Source: Marinitoga hydrogenitolerans DSM 16785
Lineage (GTDB): Bacteria; Thermotogota; Thermotogae; Petrotogales; Petrotogaceae
Reading direction: 5' to 3'
Assembly (NCBI RefSeq): GCF_900129175.1
Contig: NZ_FQUI01000024.1
Span: forward strand, 1 to 33,891
DNA length: 33,891 bases
Positions 7,195 to 16,585 of this stretch are shown here, piece after piece. The first letter of the stretch is position 1. Each line of letters begins with the position of its first letter. Under the pieces are notes generated by a model. That model worked only from the letters and a program-made list of their open reading frames with translations. It was not told the DNA's origin and ran no database searches. The position numbers were made by a program, and so were the translations under genes.

Positions 7195-8253
7195 GTGGTA
7201 CAAATTATAAAGAAATTAAAAATTGGGAATTTAGAACCAAAATATCCAATTGTTCAAGGAGGAATGGCAGTTGGCATTTCATTGGATGGATTATCATCCG
7301 CTGTAGCAAATGCCGGAGGAATTGGGGTTATTGGAACAGCGGGAATAGGATTTTTTTCTAATATAAGAAATTATAAGGAAGCTAGTATAGAAAGTTTAAG
7401 AAAATACATTAGAAATGCTAGAGAAAAAACAAGTGGTATTATTGGAGTAAATATTATGGTAGCTCTTACAAATTATGCTGACATGGTAAAAACAGCTATT
7501 GATGAAGGGATAGACATTATTTTTTCTGGAGCTGGTTTACCATTAAATCTACCTTCTTTTATAACTGATAATAGTAAGACAAAGTTAGTTCCAATAATTT
7601 CCTCTCTTAAAGCAGCTCAAATAATTGTAAAAAGGTGGTTTTCAAAATATAAATATATTCCAGATGCTTTTGTTTTAGAAGGTCCATTGGCAGGCGGCCA
7701 TCTTGGCTATAAAAATAATGAAATATTTTTAGAAAATAAAAAGTTGGAAAATAATATACCAATTGTGAAGGAATACTTATTAGAAGTAGAAAAAAAATAT
7801 GGTAAAAGGATACCACTTATTGCAGGTGGAGGATTGTTTTCAAAAGAAGATGTGGAAAAAGTATTAAATCTTGGTGCCGATGGTGTTCAATTAGGAACAA
7901 GATTTATAGCTACTGAGGAATGCGATGCAGATATTAATTTTAAAGAAGTAATAATAAATGCGAAAGAAGAGAATATAACTATAATAAAAAGTCCTGTGGG
8001 ATTACCAGGACGAGCTCTGAAAAATTCTTTTATTGAATCTGTAGAAAAAGGTGAAAAAAAACCGTATGAATGTAGATATCATTGTATTAAAACATGTGAT
8101 TTTAAAAATGCACCTTATTGTATTGCAAAAGCATTATATAATGCAGCTATTGGAGATATAGAAAACGGTTTTGTATTTTGTGGTGCAGCTGTTTCAAAAG
8201 TAAATAAAATTCAAAAAGTTGAAGAAATTATAAATGAATTATTTGAAATTTAA
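7195..8253 (+). CDS. FabK / nitronate monooxygenase family flavoprotein, probable enoyl-ACP reductase
   Basis: This is an FMN-dependent TIM-barrel enzyme of the nitronate monooxygenase/FabK family. Visible motifs are PIVQGGMAVG at the N-terminus, the glycine-rich ANAGGIGVIG, LEGPLAGGHLG in the middle, and PLIAGGGLFSKEDV followed by L-G-A-D-G-V-Q-L-G-T-R-F, the FMN phosphate site. The C-terminus carries a Cys cluster (Y-E-C-R-Y-H-C-I-K-T-C, then A-P-Y-C), as in long anaerobe-type members. Family membership alone does not separate nitronate oxidation from enoyl-ACP reduction. The ACP gene 14 bases downstream and the shared TetR control favour fatty-acid synthesis. The GTG at 7195 lies inside the ribosome binding site; ATT at 7204, 5-6 bases after GAGGTGG, gives the family-like start M-I-K-K-L-K-I-G and may be the true initiation codon. 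Confidence 0.85.
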   Translation: MVQIIKKLKIGNLEPKYPIVQGGMAVGISLDGLSSAVANAGGIGVIGTAGIGFFSNIRNYKEASIESLRKYIRNAREKTSGIIGVNIMVALTNYADMVKTAIDEGIDIIFSGAGLPLNLPSFITDNSKTKLVPIISSLKAAQIIVKRWFSKYKYIPDAFVLEGPLAGGHLGYKNNEIFLENKKLENNIPIVKEYLLEVEKKYGKRIPLIAGGGLFSKEDVEKVLNLGADGVQLGTRFIATEECDADINFKEVIINAKEENITIIKSPVGLPGRALKNSFIESVEKGEKKPYECRYHCIKTCDFKNAPYCIAKALYNAAIGDIENGFVFCGAAVSKVNKIQKVEEIINELFEI

Positions 8254-8267
8254 GGAGGTCGAAAAAT

Positions 8268-8507
8268 ATGGATAAAAAAGAATTATTTGAAAAAGTTGTG
8301 GAAATTATGGCTGAAAGTTTGAGTGTAGAAAAAGAAAAAATAACCGAAGATGCTAATTTAACTGATGATTTAGAATTAGATTCTTTGGAATTGGTAGATT
8401 TAACGATGGATTTTGAAAATGAGCTCGGTGTTTCAATTGATGATTCAGAATTGGAAAAAATTAAAACAGTTGGAGATATAGTAGAAATTTTATCAAGCAA
8501 AGAGTAA
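8268..8507 (+). CDS. acpP: Acyl carrier protein
   Basis: A 79-residue, strongly acidic protein with the ACP signature D-S-L-E-L-V. Ser39 is the site for the 4'-phosphopantetheine arm, which carries growing acyl chains in fatty-acid synthesis. The family usually has D-S-L-D; Glu here is a common conservative change. It follows fabK by 14 bases behind a strong AAGGAGG site, so the two are cotranscribed and share the TetR operator. The holo-ACP synthase needed to activate it is encoded at 11225-11584 in a different operon. A bidirectional terminator follows. Confidence 0.95.
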   Translation: MDKKELFEKVVEIMAESLSVEKEKITEDANLTDDLELDSLELVDLTMDFENELGVSIDDSELEKIKTVGDIVEILSSKE

Positions 8508-8534
8508 CCTTCACTTAAACCCTCTTTTTTTGGA

Positions 8535-8561
8535 AAAATGAGAGCGTATTTCGCTCTCATT

Positions 8562-8563
<2 letters not shown>
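8535..8563. terminator. Bidirectional terminator between acpP and ligA
   Basis: AAAATGAGAGCG (8535-8546) pairs with CGCTCTCATTTT (8552-8563) around a 5-base loop: a 12-bp stem with T runs on both strands. It ends the tetR-fabK-acpP unit on the plus strand and the long minus-strand cluster after ligA, whose stop codon it overlaps. Confidence 0.85.
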
Positions 8564-10577
<2,014 letters not shown>

Positions 10578-10580
10578 TCA

Positions 10581-11228
10581 TTAATTATCATCAATTATAT
10601 TTATATTTTCAATATTCTCTATATACATCAATTCTTTTTGGATTTTAGATATTTCCATATAACCTGGTTTTTCCAGAACAAAATATAATATTCCATCATC
10701 TTTTTGTGAAAAGTCGATATTTTTTAATATTATATTATTATGTTTTGAGAATATATCCAATATTTTTTTAATATCTTTTTTATCTTTTAAAGTTATTTCA
10801 ATAGTTCTTTCAATATTTAAATGTTTTGAAAATTTATTTATATATAAAATAATTAGCGTTATTATTAAAGCGCTAATCCCTACGAAATATGCGCCTGCAC
10901 CAAATGTCATACCTATTGATGCAGATACCCATAATGTTGCAGCGGTGGTTAATCCTTTAACTTTATTACCATTCTTTAATATTGTACCTGCACCTAAAAA
11001 TCCTATTCCTGAAACAATCTGAGCTGCAATTCTTCCTGGGTCTCCAACTTTTGTTACAGGGTCATAAAATGATGTTATCGATATAATTGTCAATATGCTC
11101 GCACCTAAAGACAACAGTGCATGAGTTCTGATTCCAGCTGGTCTATTTATTTTTTCTCTATTATATCCAATTAAGGCACCGGATATTGAAGATAATATTA
11201 TTTTTATTATTATTTCATAATATGTCAT
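10581..11228 (-). CDS. MgtC/SapB family membrane protein
   Basis: A 215-residue inner-membrane protein. The N-terminal 130 residues hold four to five hydrophobic segments with the family signature: SGALIGYNREKINRPAGIRT with the following A-L-L-S-L-G, then AAQIVSGIGFLGAGTILK and LTTAATLWVSASIGMTFGAG. The remaining 85 residues form a soluble domain with an ACT-like alternation of strands and helices. MgtC relatives are linked to magnesium stress and ATP synthase modulation in some pathogens; here the role is unknown. Its ATG overlaps the acpS stop codon (ATGA), so the two are translationally coupled. Confidence 0.9.
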   Translation of the reverse strand: MTYYEIIIKIILSSISGALIGYNREKINRPAGIRTHALLSLGASILTIISITSFYDPVTKVGDPGRIAAQIVSGIGFLGAGTILKNGNKVKGLTTAATLWVSASIGMTFGAGAYFVGISALIITLIILYINKFSKHLNIERTIEITLKDKKDIKKILDIFSKHNNIILKNIDFSQKDDGILYFVLEKPGYMEISKIQKELMYIENIENINIIDDN

Positions 11229-11584
11229 CGTTCTCCCCCTTCGATTATTACCATTGAAACAGCATAATTTTTCTCATGAGAAATAGAAATATGAATGTTA
11301 TAATTTCCAAATGTATTTTTTAAAAAATCTAAAGATTTTTCATCTAAATAAGGCTTGCCTTTTGCATCATTGAGAATACTTATTTTATTATAAGGAATAA
11401 AAGTTCCAAATGATTTTATCAAAGCCTCTTTAACGGCAAATCTTCCGGCTATAAATTCTTTTTTTCTATTTTCCCCTTTGAATTTATTTAATAATTTCAT
11501 TTCTTTTTCACTTAAAATTTTCTTTTCAATACCACATGAAATTCTTTTTATTTCAACAATATCAATTCCAATCCCCTTAATCAT
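11225..11584 (-). CDS. acpS: Holo-[acyl-carrier-protein] synthase
   Basis: This enzyme moves the 4'-phosphopantetheine group from CoA to the conserved Ser of acyl carrier protein. The 119-residue length is typical. The motifs GIGIDIVEI (Asp8 binds magnesium), FIAGRFAVKEALIKSFG and HISISHEKNYAVSMVI are all present. Its ATG overlaps the stop of the FtsA-like gene (ATGA), and its own stop overlaps the mgtC-like start, so three genes are stitched together. Its substrate is probably the ACP encoded at 8268. Confidence 0.96.
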   Translation of the reverse strand: MIKGIGIDIVEIKRISCGIEKKILSEKEMKLLNKFKGENRKKEFIAGRFAVKEALIKSFGTFIPYNKISILNDAKGKPYLDEKSLDFLKNTFGNYNIHISISHEKNYAVSMVIIEGGER

Positions 11585-13650
11585 TCAAATTCCATCCTTA
11601 TAATATCGCCATTGTTTATTTTTTCATTAAAACTAAAAATCTCTTTATTATTTATGAAAATTTTATATTTAGTGAAATTTGATATGTCAAAATCTATATG
11701 TAAAAATAAGTCTAATAAACGAATATCTTTTTCTATTTTTTCGACTTTTAAATGCATGTCATTATATATTTTATTATTTATACTGATTTTGTTATTTTTA
11801 TCCTTTACAATTATTTCTTCAATTGGAATTTCGATATTATTCCCATTTAAAGTTACAGTAATATATTTTTCTGGTTTAATATCAATAAATTCTCTGATAC
11901 TTGGTAGATTGAGAATTTTTGTATTTAATTTATCTCCATCATATAATTCATCAAATTCATTTAATATTTCATCATTTCGTAAAAGAATTTTTCCCGCTGG
12001 AATTTCATAGAATTTATTATTTATTGAAAATTTTATTATATTAGATTCTAAAGAAATGTCTTTTACAATAGGATTTTTTAAAGTAATCTTATCTCCATCA
12101 TGTAATTCAGTATCTAAAGACACTTTTTTGCCATTTTTAAATATTCTTGGAAATATTTTAATAAGATTTCCATCTATAAATATCTTATATGGTTTGATGA
12201 TTTCTTTAAGAAAAACTTTTCTTATTTTTCCATCCTCTGGTTTTCCGATTTCTATAATATCTCCAGGTTTAATTGGAGATTTTAAATCTGCAGGTAATCC
12301 ATTTACTTTTATTTGAGCTTCTTTTCCTTTTTCACCAGGAATAAATTTTAATTCTCCGTTTAGTTCATATGATAGAGCAGGAGCAGGTTTTCCAACTAAA
12401 TCATTAATTGTAAAACCTGCTTGTAATAAAACTTGCATTACAGATATATTTCCACCAACAAGCATCATATTTATAGCTCTGTTATTTACCATGACTCTTG
12501 CAAAAACGTTGCCTTCATTTTTATGAGCAACATATGCAATTCCTATAGGTGTAATGAATTCACTACCTTCTATATTTGAATTGTTATTTTCAAATTTAAC
12601 ATAATTAATATTTTTAATATCTTTTAATGTAATTCTATTTCTTGAGAGATTTAACTTTAATGATAGTTTATCTATAAATTTTGGAACTTTACCGCCACCA
12701 CCAACAACCATTACGGCTATAGGAGGTTTTCCATTAAGTTCAAGAATTTTTTCTGCAATTTTACTTGTGATTTCATCAATTACTGGTTCGATTATTTCAA
12801 GGATTTTATTTTTTGAGATTTCATGTTCAAAATCAAGAATATCTTTATATTTAAAAGTATCACTTTTATTGTTATTTAAACTTCTTTTTAATTGTTCAGC
12901 TGTTTTAAAATCAACTAATAATTCTTTTGAAATTGCTTCTGAAATTTCGTCACCAGCCATAGGAACCATTCCATATCCAATAATAGTTCCGTCTTTAGAG
13001 ATTGCAATATCACTTGTTCCAGCACCAATATCAACCATTGCAATATTTAATGTTCTTAAATCTTCAGGAACAATTAAATTCATAGCAGCAATAGGTTCAA
13101 GAGTTATATGAATAGGTTCTAAATTATTTAATTCTAAGACTGCTAACATGGCATCAACAACATTTCTTGGTAGAAAAGCTGCTATCACTTTAACTTTTGC
13201 GATATTACCTTTTTGACCTTCCAATTTTTTTATCCATTCACCATCTAATTCGTAATATAAAACAGAATATCCAACACAATAGAAATTTTTTTCTATTTCC
13301 AAATTTTCGACAGCATTTTTAACAGCTTCTATTTCTAAATTTTTTACTTCATTATAATCGACATATTTAATTTCAGAAATGTTTTTTTCATATTCACCGG
13401 TTATGGTGACTAAAAACCTACCAGCTAAAGCAACAGCAACATTTTTTATATTATTATTTTTGTTTTTTAAATTTTTGATAACTTTTTCAACACCTTTGGC
13501 AACTTTTGTAACATCATGAATTTGACCGTCTAGCATAGCCCTATTTTCGTGTTCATTAATAGAAATGTCTTTTATCAAAATTTCATTGTCATCATTCATT
13601 TCAGATACAACACCAACAATAAATCGTGTACCAATGTCTAAAGCAAACAT
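11581..13650 (-). CDS. FtsA/PilM-like ATPase with C-terminal beta-grasp modules
   Basis: A 689-residue protein of the actin/Hsp70 ATPase superfamily. The N-terminal 380 residues match FtsA-like proteins: a phosphate-1 motif (FALDIGTRFI), an inserted SHS2-type domain (VALAGRFLVTITGEY), a phosphate-2 motif (IAMVDIGAGTSDIAI), and an adenosine motif (VMVVGGGGKVPKFI). The last 300 residues look like several tandem beta-grasp modules, each ending in a G-D turn: SPIKPGDIIEI (about 458), TELHDGDKITL (about 515), DELYDGDKLNT (about 568) and EKINNGDIIRM at the end. Related long FtsA-domain proteins occur in Firmicutes; to my knowledge their function is not settled. There is no obvious C-terminal amphipathic membrane anchor like that of true FtsA. 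The ATG at 13650 has GGAGG 7 bases upstream and is preferred over the GTG at 13656. Confidence 0.85.
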   Translation of the reverse strand: MFALDIGTRFIVGVVSEMNDDNEILIKDISINEHENRAMLDGQIHDVTKVAKGVEKVIKNLKNKNNNIKNVAVALAGRFLVTITGEYEKNISEIKYVDYNEVKNLEIEAVKNAVENLEIEKNFYCVGYSVLYYELDGEWIKKLEGQKGNIAKVKVIAAFLPRNVVDAMLAVLELNNLEPIHITLEPIAAMNLIVPEDLRTLNIAMVDIGAGTSDIAISKDGTIIGYGMVPMAGDEISEAISKELLVDFKTAEQLKRSLNNNKSDTFKYKDILDFEHEISKNKILEIIEPVIDEITSKIAEKILELNGKPPIAVMVVGGGGKVPKFIDKLSLKLNLSRNRITLKDIKNINYVKFENNNSNIEGSEFITPIGIAYVAHKNEGNVFARVMVNNRAINMMLVGGNISVMQVLLQAGFTINDLVGKPAPALSYELNGELKFIPGEKGKEAQIKVNGLPADLKSPIKPGDIIEIGKPEDGKIRKVFLKEIIKPYKIFIDGNLIKIFPRIFKNGKKVSLDTELHDGDKITLKNPIVKDISLESNIIKFSINNKFYEIPAGKILLRNDEILNEFDELYDGDKLNTKILNLPSIREFIDIKPEKYITVTLNGNNIEIPIEEIIVKDKNNKISINNKIYNDMHLKVEKIEKDIRLLDLFLHIDFDISNFTKYKIFINNKEIFSFNEKINNGDIIRMEFE

Positions 13651-13683
13651 ACACACACCTCCGATGAGGAACGGAAATTGTAT

Positions 13684-15999
13684 CTATTTAACTTCAATAA
13701 AAGTTACACCTGTTCCCCCTTCTTTATCATTACCCAATCTAAAAGACTTTACTCTTTTATTATTTCTTAAGAAATTCCATATGCCTAAAGCTAATTTTCC
13801 TGTACCTTTTCCATGAATAATATAACCTCCATTTGAATTAGATGCAGATAAATCAGATATAAATTTTTCAACATCTGGCAAAGCTTCTTCAACAGTCATT
13901 CCTCTTATATCAATTTCATTTTTTACATTTTTTATTATAGGAATTTGATTAATTGAAGTAATGCTATTTTTTAATCGTTCTTTTTCAAATTTAATATCAT
14001 TTATTGAGACGCTCAATTCAAAAGGTTTATTAATAAATTTTACTAATATCTTTTCTCCTTTTATGTTAACAATTTTGGCTTTTTCACCAGAAATATTTAC
14101 AATATCCCCAATTTTTATATCTTTTTTCGGAGTGTTTTTAATATTAATTTTTAATTCATTTAATTCGGATTTTTTATTTTCAATTTTTTTGCTTAGATCT
14201 CTAATTTTATTTAAATCTTTCTCTTTTTTTAAAGTATTAATATACAGATCTATATCTTTCTTTAGTTTTCTCAAATAATCTTTATATTTTTTTATTTCAT
14301 TATCAATCTTTTCAATTTCTTTTTTTCTCAATAATTCTAATTTTTTTTCTAAATCCTGTTTCAGGATAACAACTTCTTTATGTTTTGTTTTATGCGCCTC
14401 TTTTTCTTTTTCTAATTCTTCGTAAATTTGGGTTAGATTTTCCAATATTTTTTCATCAAAAACTTGTTCTTTACTCAAAAAATTACTTGCTTTAAGTAAA
14501 ACATCTTCAGGAAGTCCTAATTTTTCTGCAATATCAATAGCATGGGAAGCTCCGGGAACACCAACTAATAATTTATAAGTGGGAGATAATGTTTCTTTAT
14601 CAAATCCCATGGAAGCTGAGAGTAAATTTGTATTTTCTATTGAAAAAATTTTTACAGCAGATAAATGCGATGTAATAAAAAAAGTTGATTTTAATTCAAT
14701 CAATTTTTCAATAATTGCAAGAGCCAACGCAGAGCCTTCTATTGGATCTGTTCCTGTACCTAATTCATCAATTAAAACTAAGGAATTTTCATTAGCGTTA
14801 TCAAGAATGTATTTAACATTATTTAAATGTGCAGAAAATGTACTTAATGTCTGTTCAATACTTTGTTCATCGCCTATATCGGTAAAAACATTTTTAAAAA
14901 AAGGAATTTTTGCGCTATAGACTGGAATTGGAAGTAAAGCATGAGAGAGGACAATACTAAGACCTACAGATTTTAATACAACTGTTTTTCCGCCAGTATT
15001 AGGTCCTGTAATAATCATTCCTAATTTATTTTCTGGTAATTTTAAGTTAACAGGAATAACTTTTTCTTTTTCTATTAATGGATGTCTAATCCCATCTAAG
15101 TAAATAATATGGTTATTTTTATCTGGTAAAGAAAAAACATATCCCATTTTTTTAGAATATCTAAATTTTGCATTTAAACCATCAATATACTCTATGGTAT
15201 TAATAGTTTTAGTTATATTATATAAGTTTTTTGTTGTTTCTAAAAAAATTTGACCCAATATTCTTGTAATTTCAGCTTTTTCTGAAGCTATTAAATCAGA
15301 TAATTCAGAGTTTAATTTTCCAATTTCATATGGTTCTATATAAACAGAAACACCAGTATCAGAATAAGCAATTATATTCCCATCAATTTTATTTTTATGT
15401 TCCGAACGAATGACGATACAATATCTATTATTTTTTAATGTTGGTTGTTCTAATGATATGTATTTATGATATTTTGAAATTATTTTTTTTAAGGATGAAT
15501 ATAAATTCTTTTTAGTATTTTCAATTTTTTTTCTTAGTTTCCTTAAATTATCACTAGCAGTATCTTTTATATTGCCATCTTGGTCAATAGACTTTTCTAT
15601 GAGTTTTACCAGATTTGAAGTATTAGGTATAGAGTAAATTATTTTTTCTAATTTATTATAACCATTCAAAAGTTTTTTGTTTTCTTCTAATATATTTATA
15701 GATTGAGATAAAAAATCTGATATTTTTTTATATTCTATAGAAGATAAGTAAATATTGTTTTTTAATTTATCAATTTCAGTATAAATAGAAGGTATACCTC
15801 TCAAATCAAATTCGCCATTTTTTGTTGTAAAATTTATAAATTCTTCTAAAATTTCATATTCAGTTTTTAATAAATCATAATCTTTTATATACTTGAAATT
15901 ATTTACAATATAATTTTTTCCATATTCGGAAATAGCAAATTTTGAAATGTTTTCTAAGATTTTTTTTATTTCCAAATCTTTATATGTTTTTTGATTCAT
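13684..15999 (-). CDS. mutS2: MutS2 protein (recombination suppressor / ribosome-associated ATPase)
   Basis: A 771-residue MutS2. It lacks the mismatch-recognition domain of MutS and starts with the core/lever helices. The ATPase has Walker A (GPNTGGKTVVLKSVGL) near residue 332, a signature region (DIGDEQSIEQTLSTFSAHL) and Walker B (LVLIDELGTGTDP). A long Lys/Glu-rich coiled coil follows (about 520-640), then a KOW-like strand region (GDIVNISGEKAKIV), then the C-terminal Smr nuclease domain (DIRGMTVEEAL, IIHGKGTGKLALGIW). MutS2 is known to suppress recombination and, in Bacillus, to split collided ribosomes. It lies between the envelope protein gene and the FtsA-like gene in the same direction, and is separate from the true mutS at 21069. 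Confidence 0.95.
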   Translation of the reverse strand: MNQKTYKDLEIKKILENISKFAISEYGKNYIVNNFKYIKDYDLLKTEYEILEEFINFTTKNGEFDLRGIPSIYTEIDKLKNNIYLSSIEYKKISDFLSQSINILEENKKLLNGYNKLEKIIYSIPNTSNLVKLIEKSIDQDGNIKDTASDNLRKLRKKIENTKKNLYSSLKKIISKYHKYISLEQPTLKNNRYCIVIRSEHKNKIDGNIIAYSDTGVSVYIEPYEIGKLNSELSDLIASEKAEITRILGQIFLETTKNLYNITKTINTIEYIDGLNAKFRYSKKMGYVFSLPDKNNHIIYLDGIRHPLIEKEKVIPVNLKLPENKLGMIITGPNTGGKTVVLKSVGLSIVLSHALLPIPVYSAKIPFFKNVFTDIGDEQSIEQTLSTFSAHLNNVKYILDNANENSLVLIDELGTGTDPIEGSALALAIIEKLIELKSTFFITSHLSAVKIFSIENTNLLSASMGFDKETLSPTYKLLVGVPGASHAIDIAEKLGLPEDVLLKASNFLSKEQVFDEKILENLTQIYEELEKEKEAHKTKHKEVVILKQDLEKKLELLRKKEIEKIDNEIKKYKDYLRKLKKDIDLYINTLKKEKDLNKIRDLSKKIENKKSELNELKINIKNTPKKDIKIGDIVNISGEKAKIVNIKGEKILVKFINKPFELSVSINDIKFEKERLKNSITSINQIPIIKNVKNEIDIRGMTVEEALPDVEKFISDLSASNSNGGYIIHGKGTGKLALGIWNFLRNNKRVKSFRLGNDKEGGTGVTFIEVK

Positions 16000-16002
16000 T
16001 AA

Positions 16003-16563
16003 TTAAAAAAGCACCTCCACTCCTAAAGAAACGGGAATATAATTAATTGTTACCATTTGATTATCTGTAGTAAAGTATCTTGATTCATATCCTCCAAAAA
16101 AGAAAATATTAAAGGATGTAATTTTATATGACAAACCAATATTAATATTTATTAAGGAAGAAAGAGATTTAAATTGATCTTCAGTATGAATACCGCCTAA
16201 TGCTAATACATTAAATTTTGTATTAAATAAAAACTCTGTGTTATAAATAGTCATAATTCCTAATTCATATCCAATATTTTCAATAATTGAATTTAACTCT
16301 TTTAATTGTGATTGAGTAATATTGTCATAAATTGTATATCCAAAATATGGACCAAATAGCATTTCAGGAGAATCTTCAGCTGGATACATAATTCCTATTT
16401 TTAAAGAATAATAATCAAATTTTTTAAAACTATCATCCCAATTTGCAATGTCTAAAGAGGTGGAAGATGATGTAATACCATATGTACCAATAGTCATTAA
16501 ATTAAAAGAAAAACCAAAAGATAGAAGCAAAATTATAAATAAAAAAATTAATTTTTTCTTCAT
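16003..16563 (-). CDS. Small secreted beta-barrel-like envelope protein, function unknown
   Basis: 186 residues with a clear signal peptide (M-K-K-K-L, then hydrophobic to F-G-F-S-F at about residue 20). The mature part alternates polar and hydrophobic residues in short strands with many aromatics (SYKITSFNIFFFGGYESRYF) and ends in G-V-E-V-L-F. A C-terminal Phe after a strand is typical of outer-membrane barrels, which would suit the toga of Thermotogota. This is a structural guess from the pattern; I do not recognise the family. The ATG at 16563 is chosen because GGGGAGAAGG directly precedes it. It sits between dxs and mutS2, 22 bases after dxs, and its 3' end carries the GGAGGTG ribosome binding site for mutS2. 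Confidence 0.75.
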   Translation of the reverse strand: MKKKLIFLFIILLLSFGFSFNLMTIGTYGITSSSTSLDIANWDDSFKKFDYYSLKIGIMYPAEDSPEMLFGPYFGYTIYDNITQSQLKELNSIIENIGYELGIMTIYNTEFLFNTKFNVLALGGIHTEDQFKSLSSLININIGLSYKITSFNIFFFGGYESRYFTTDNQMVTINYIPVSLGVEVLF

Positions 16564-16585
16564 TTCCTTCTCCCCTTTCAAACAA

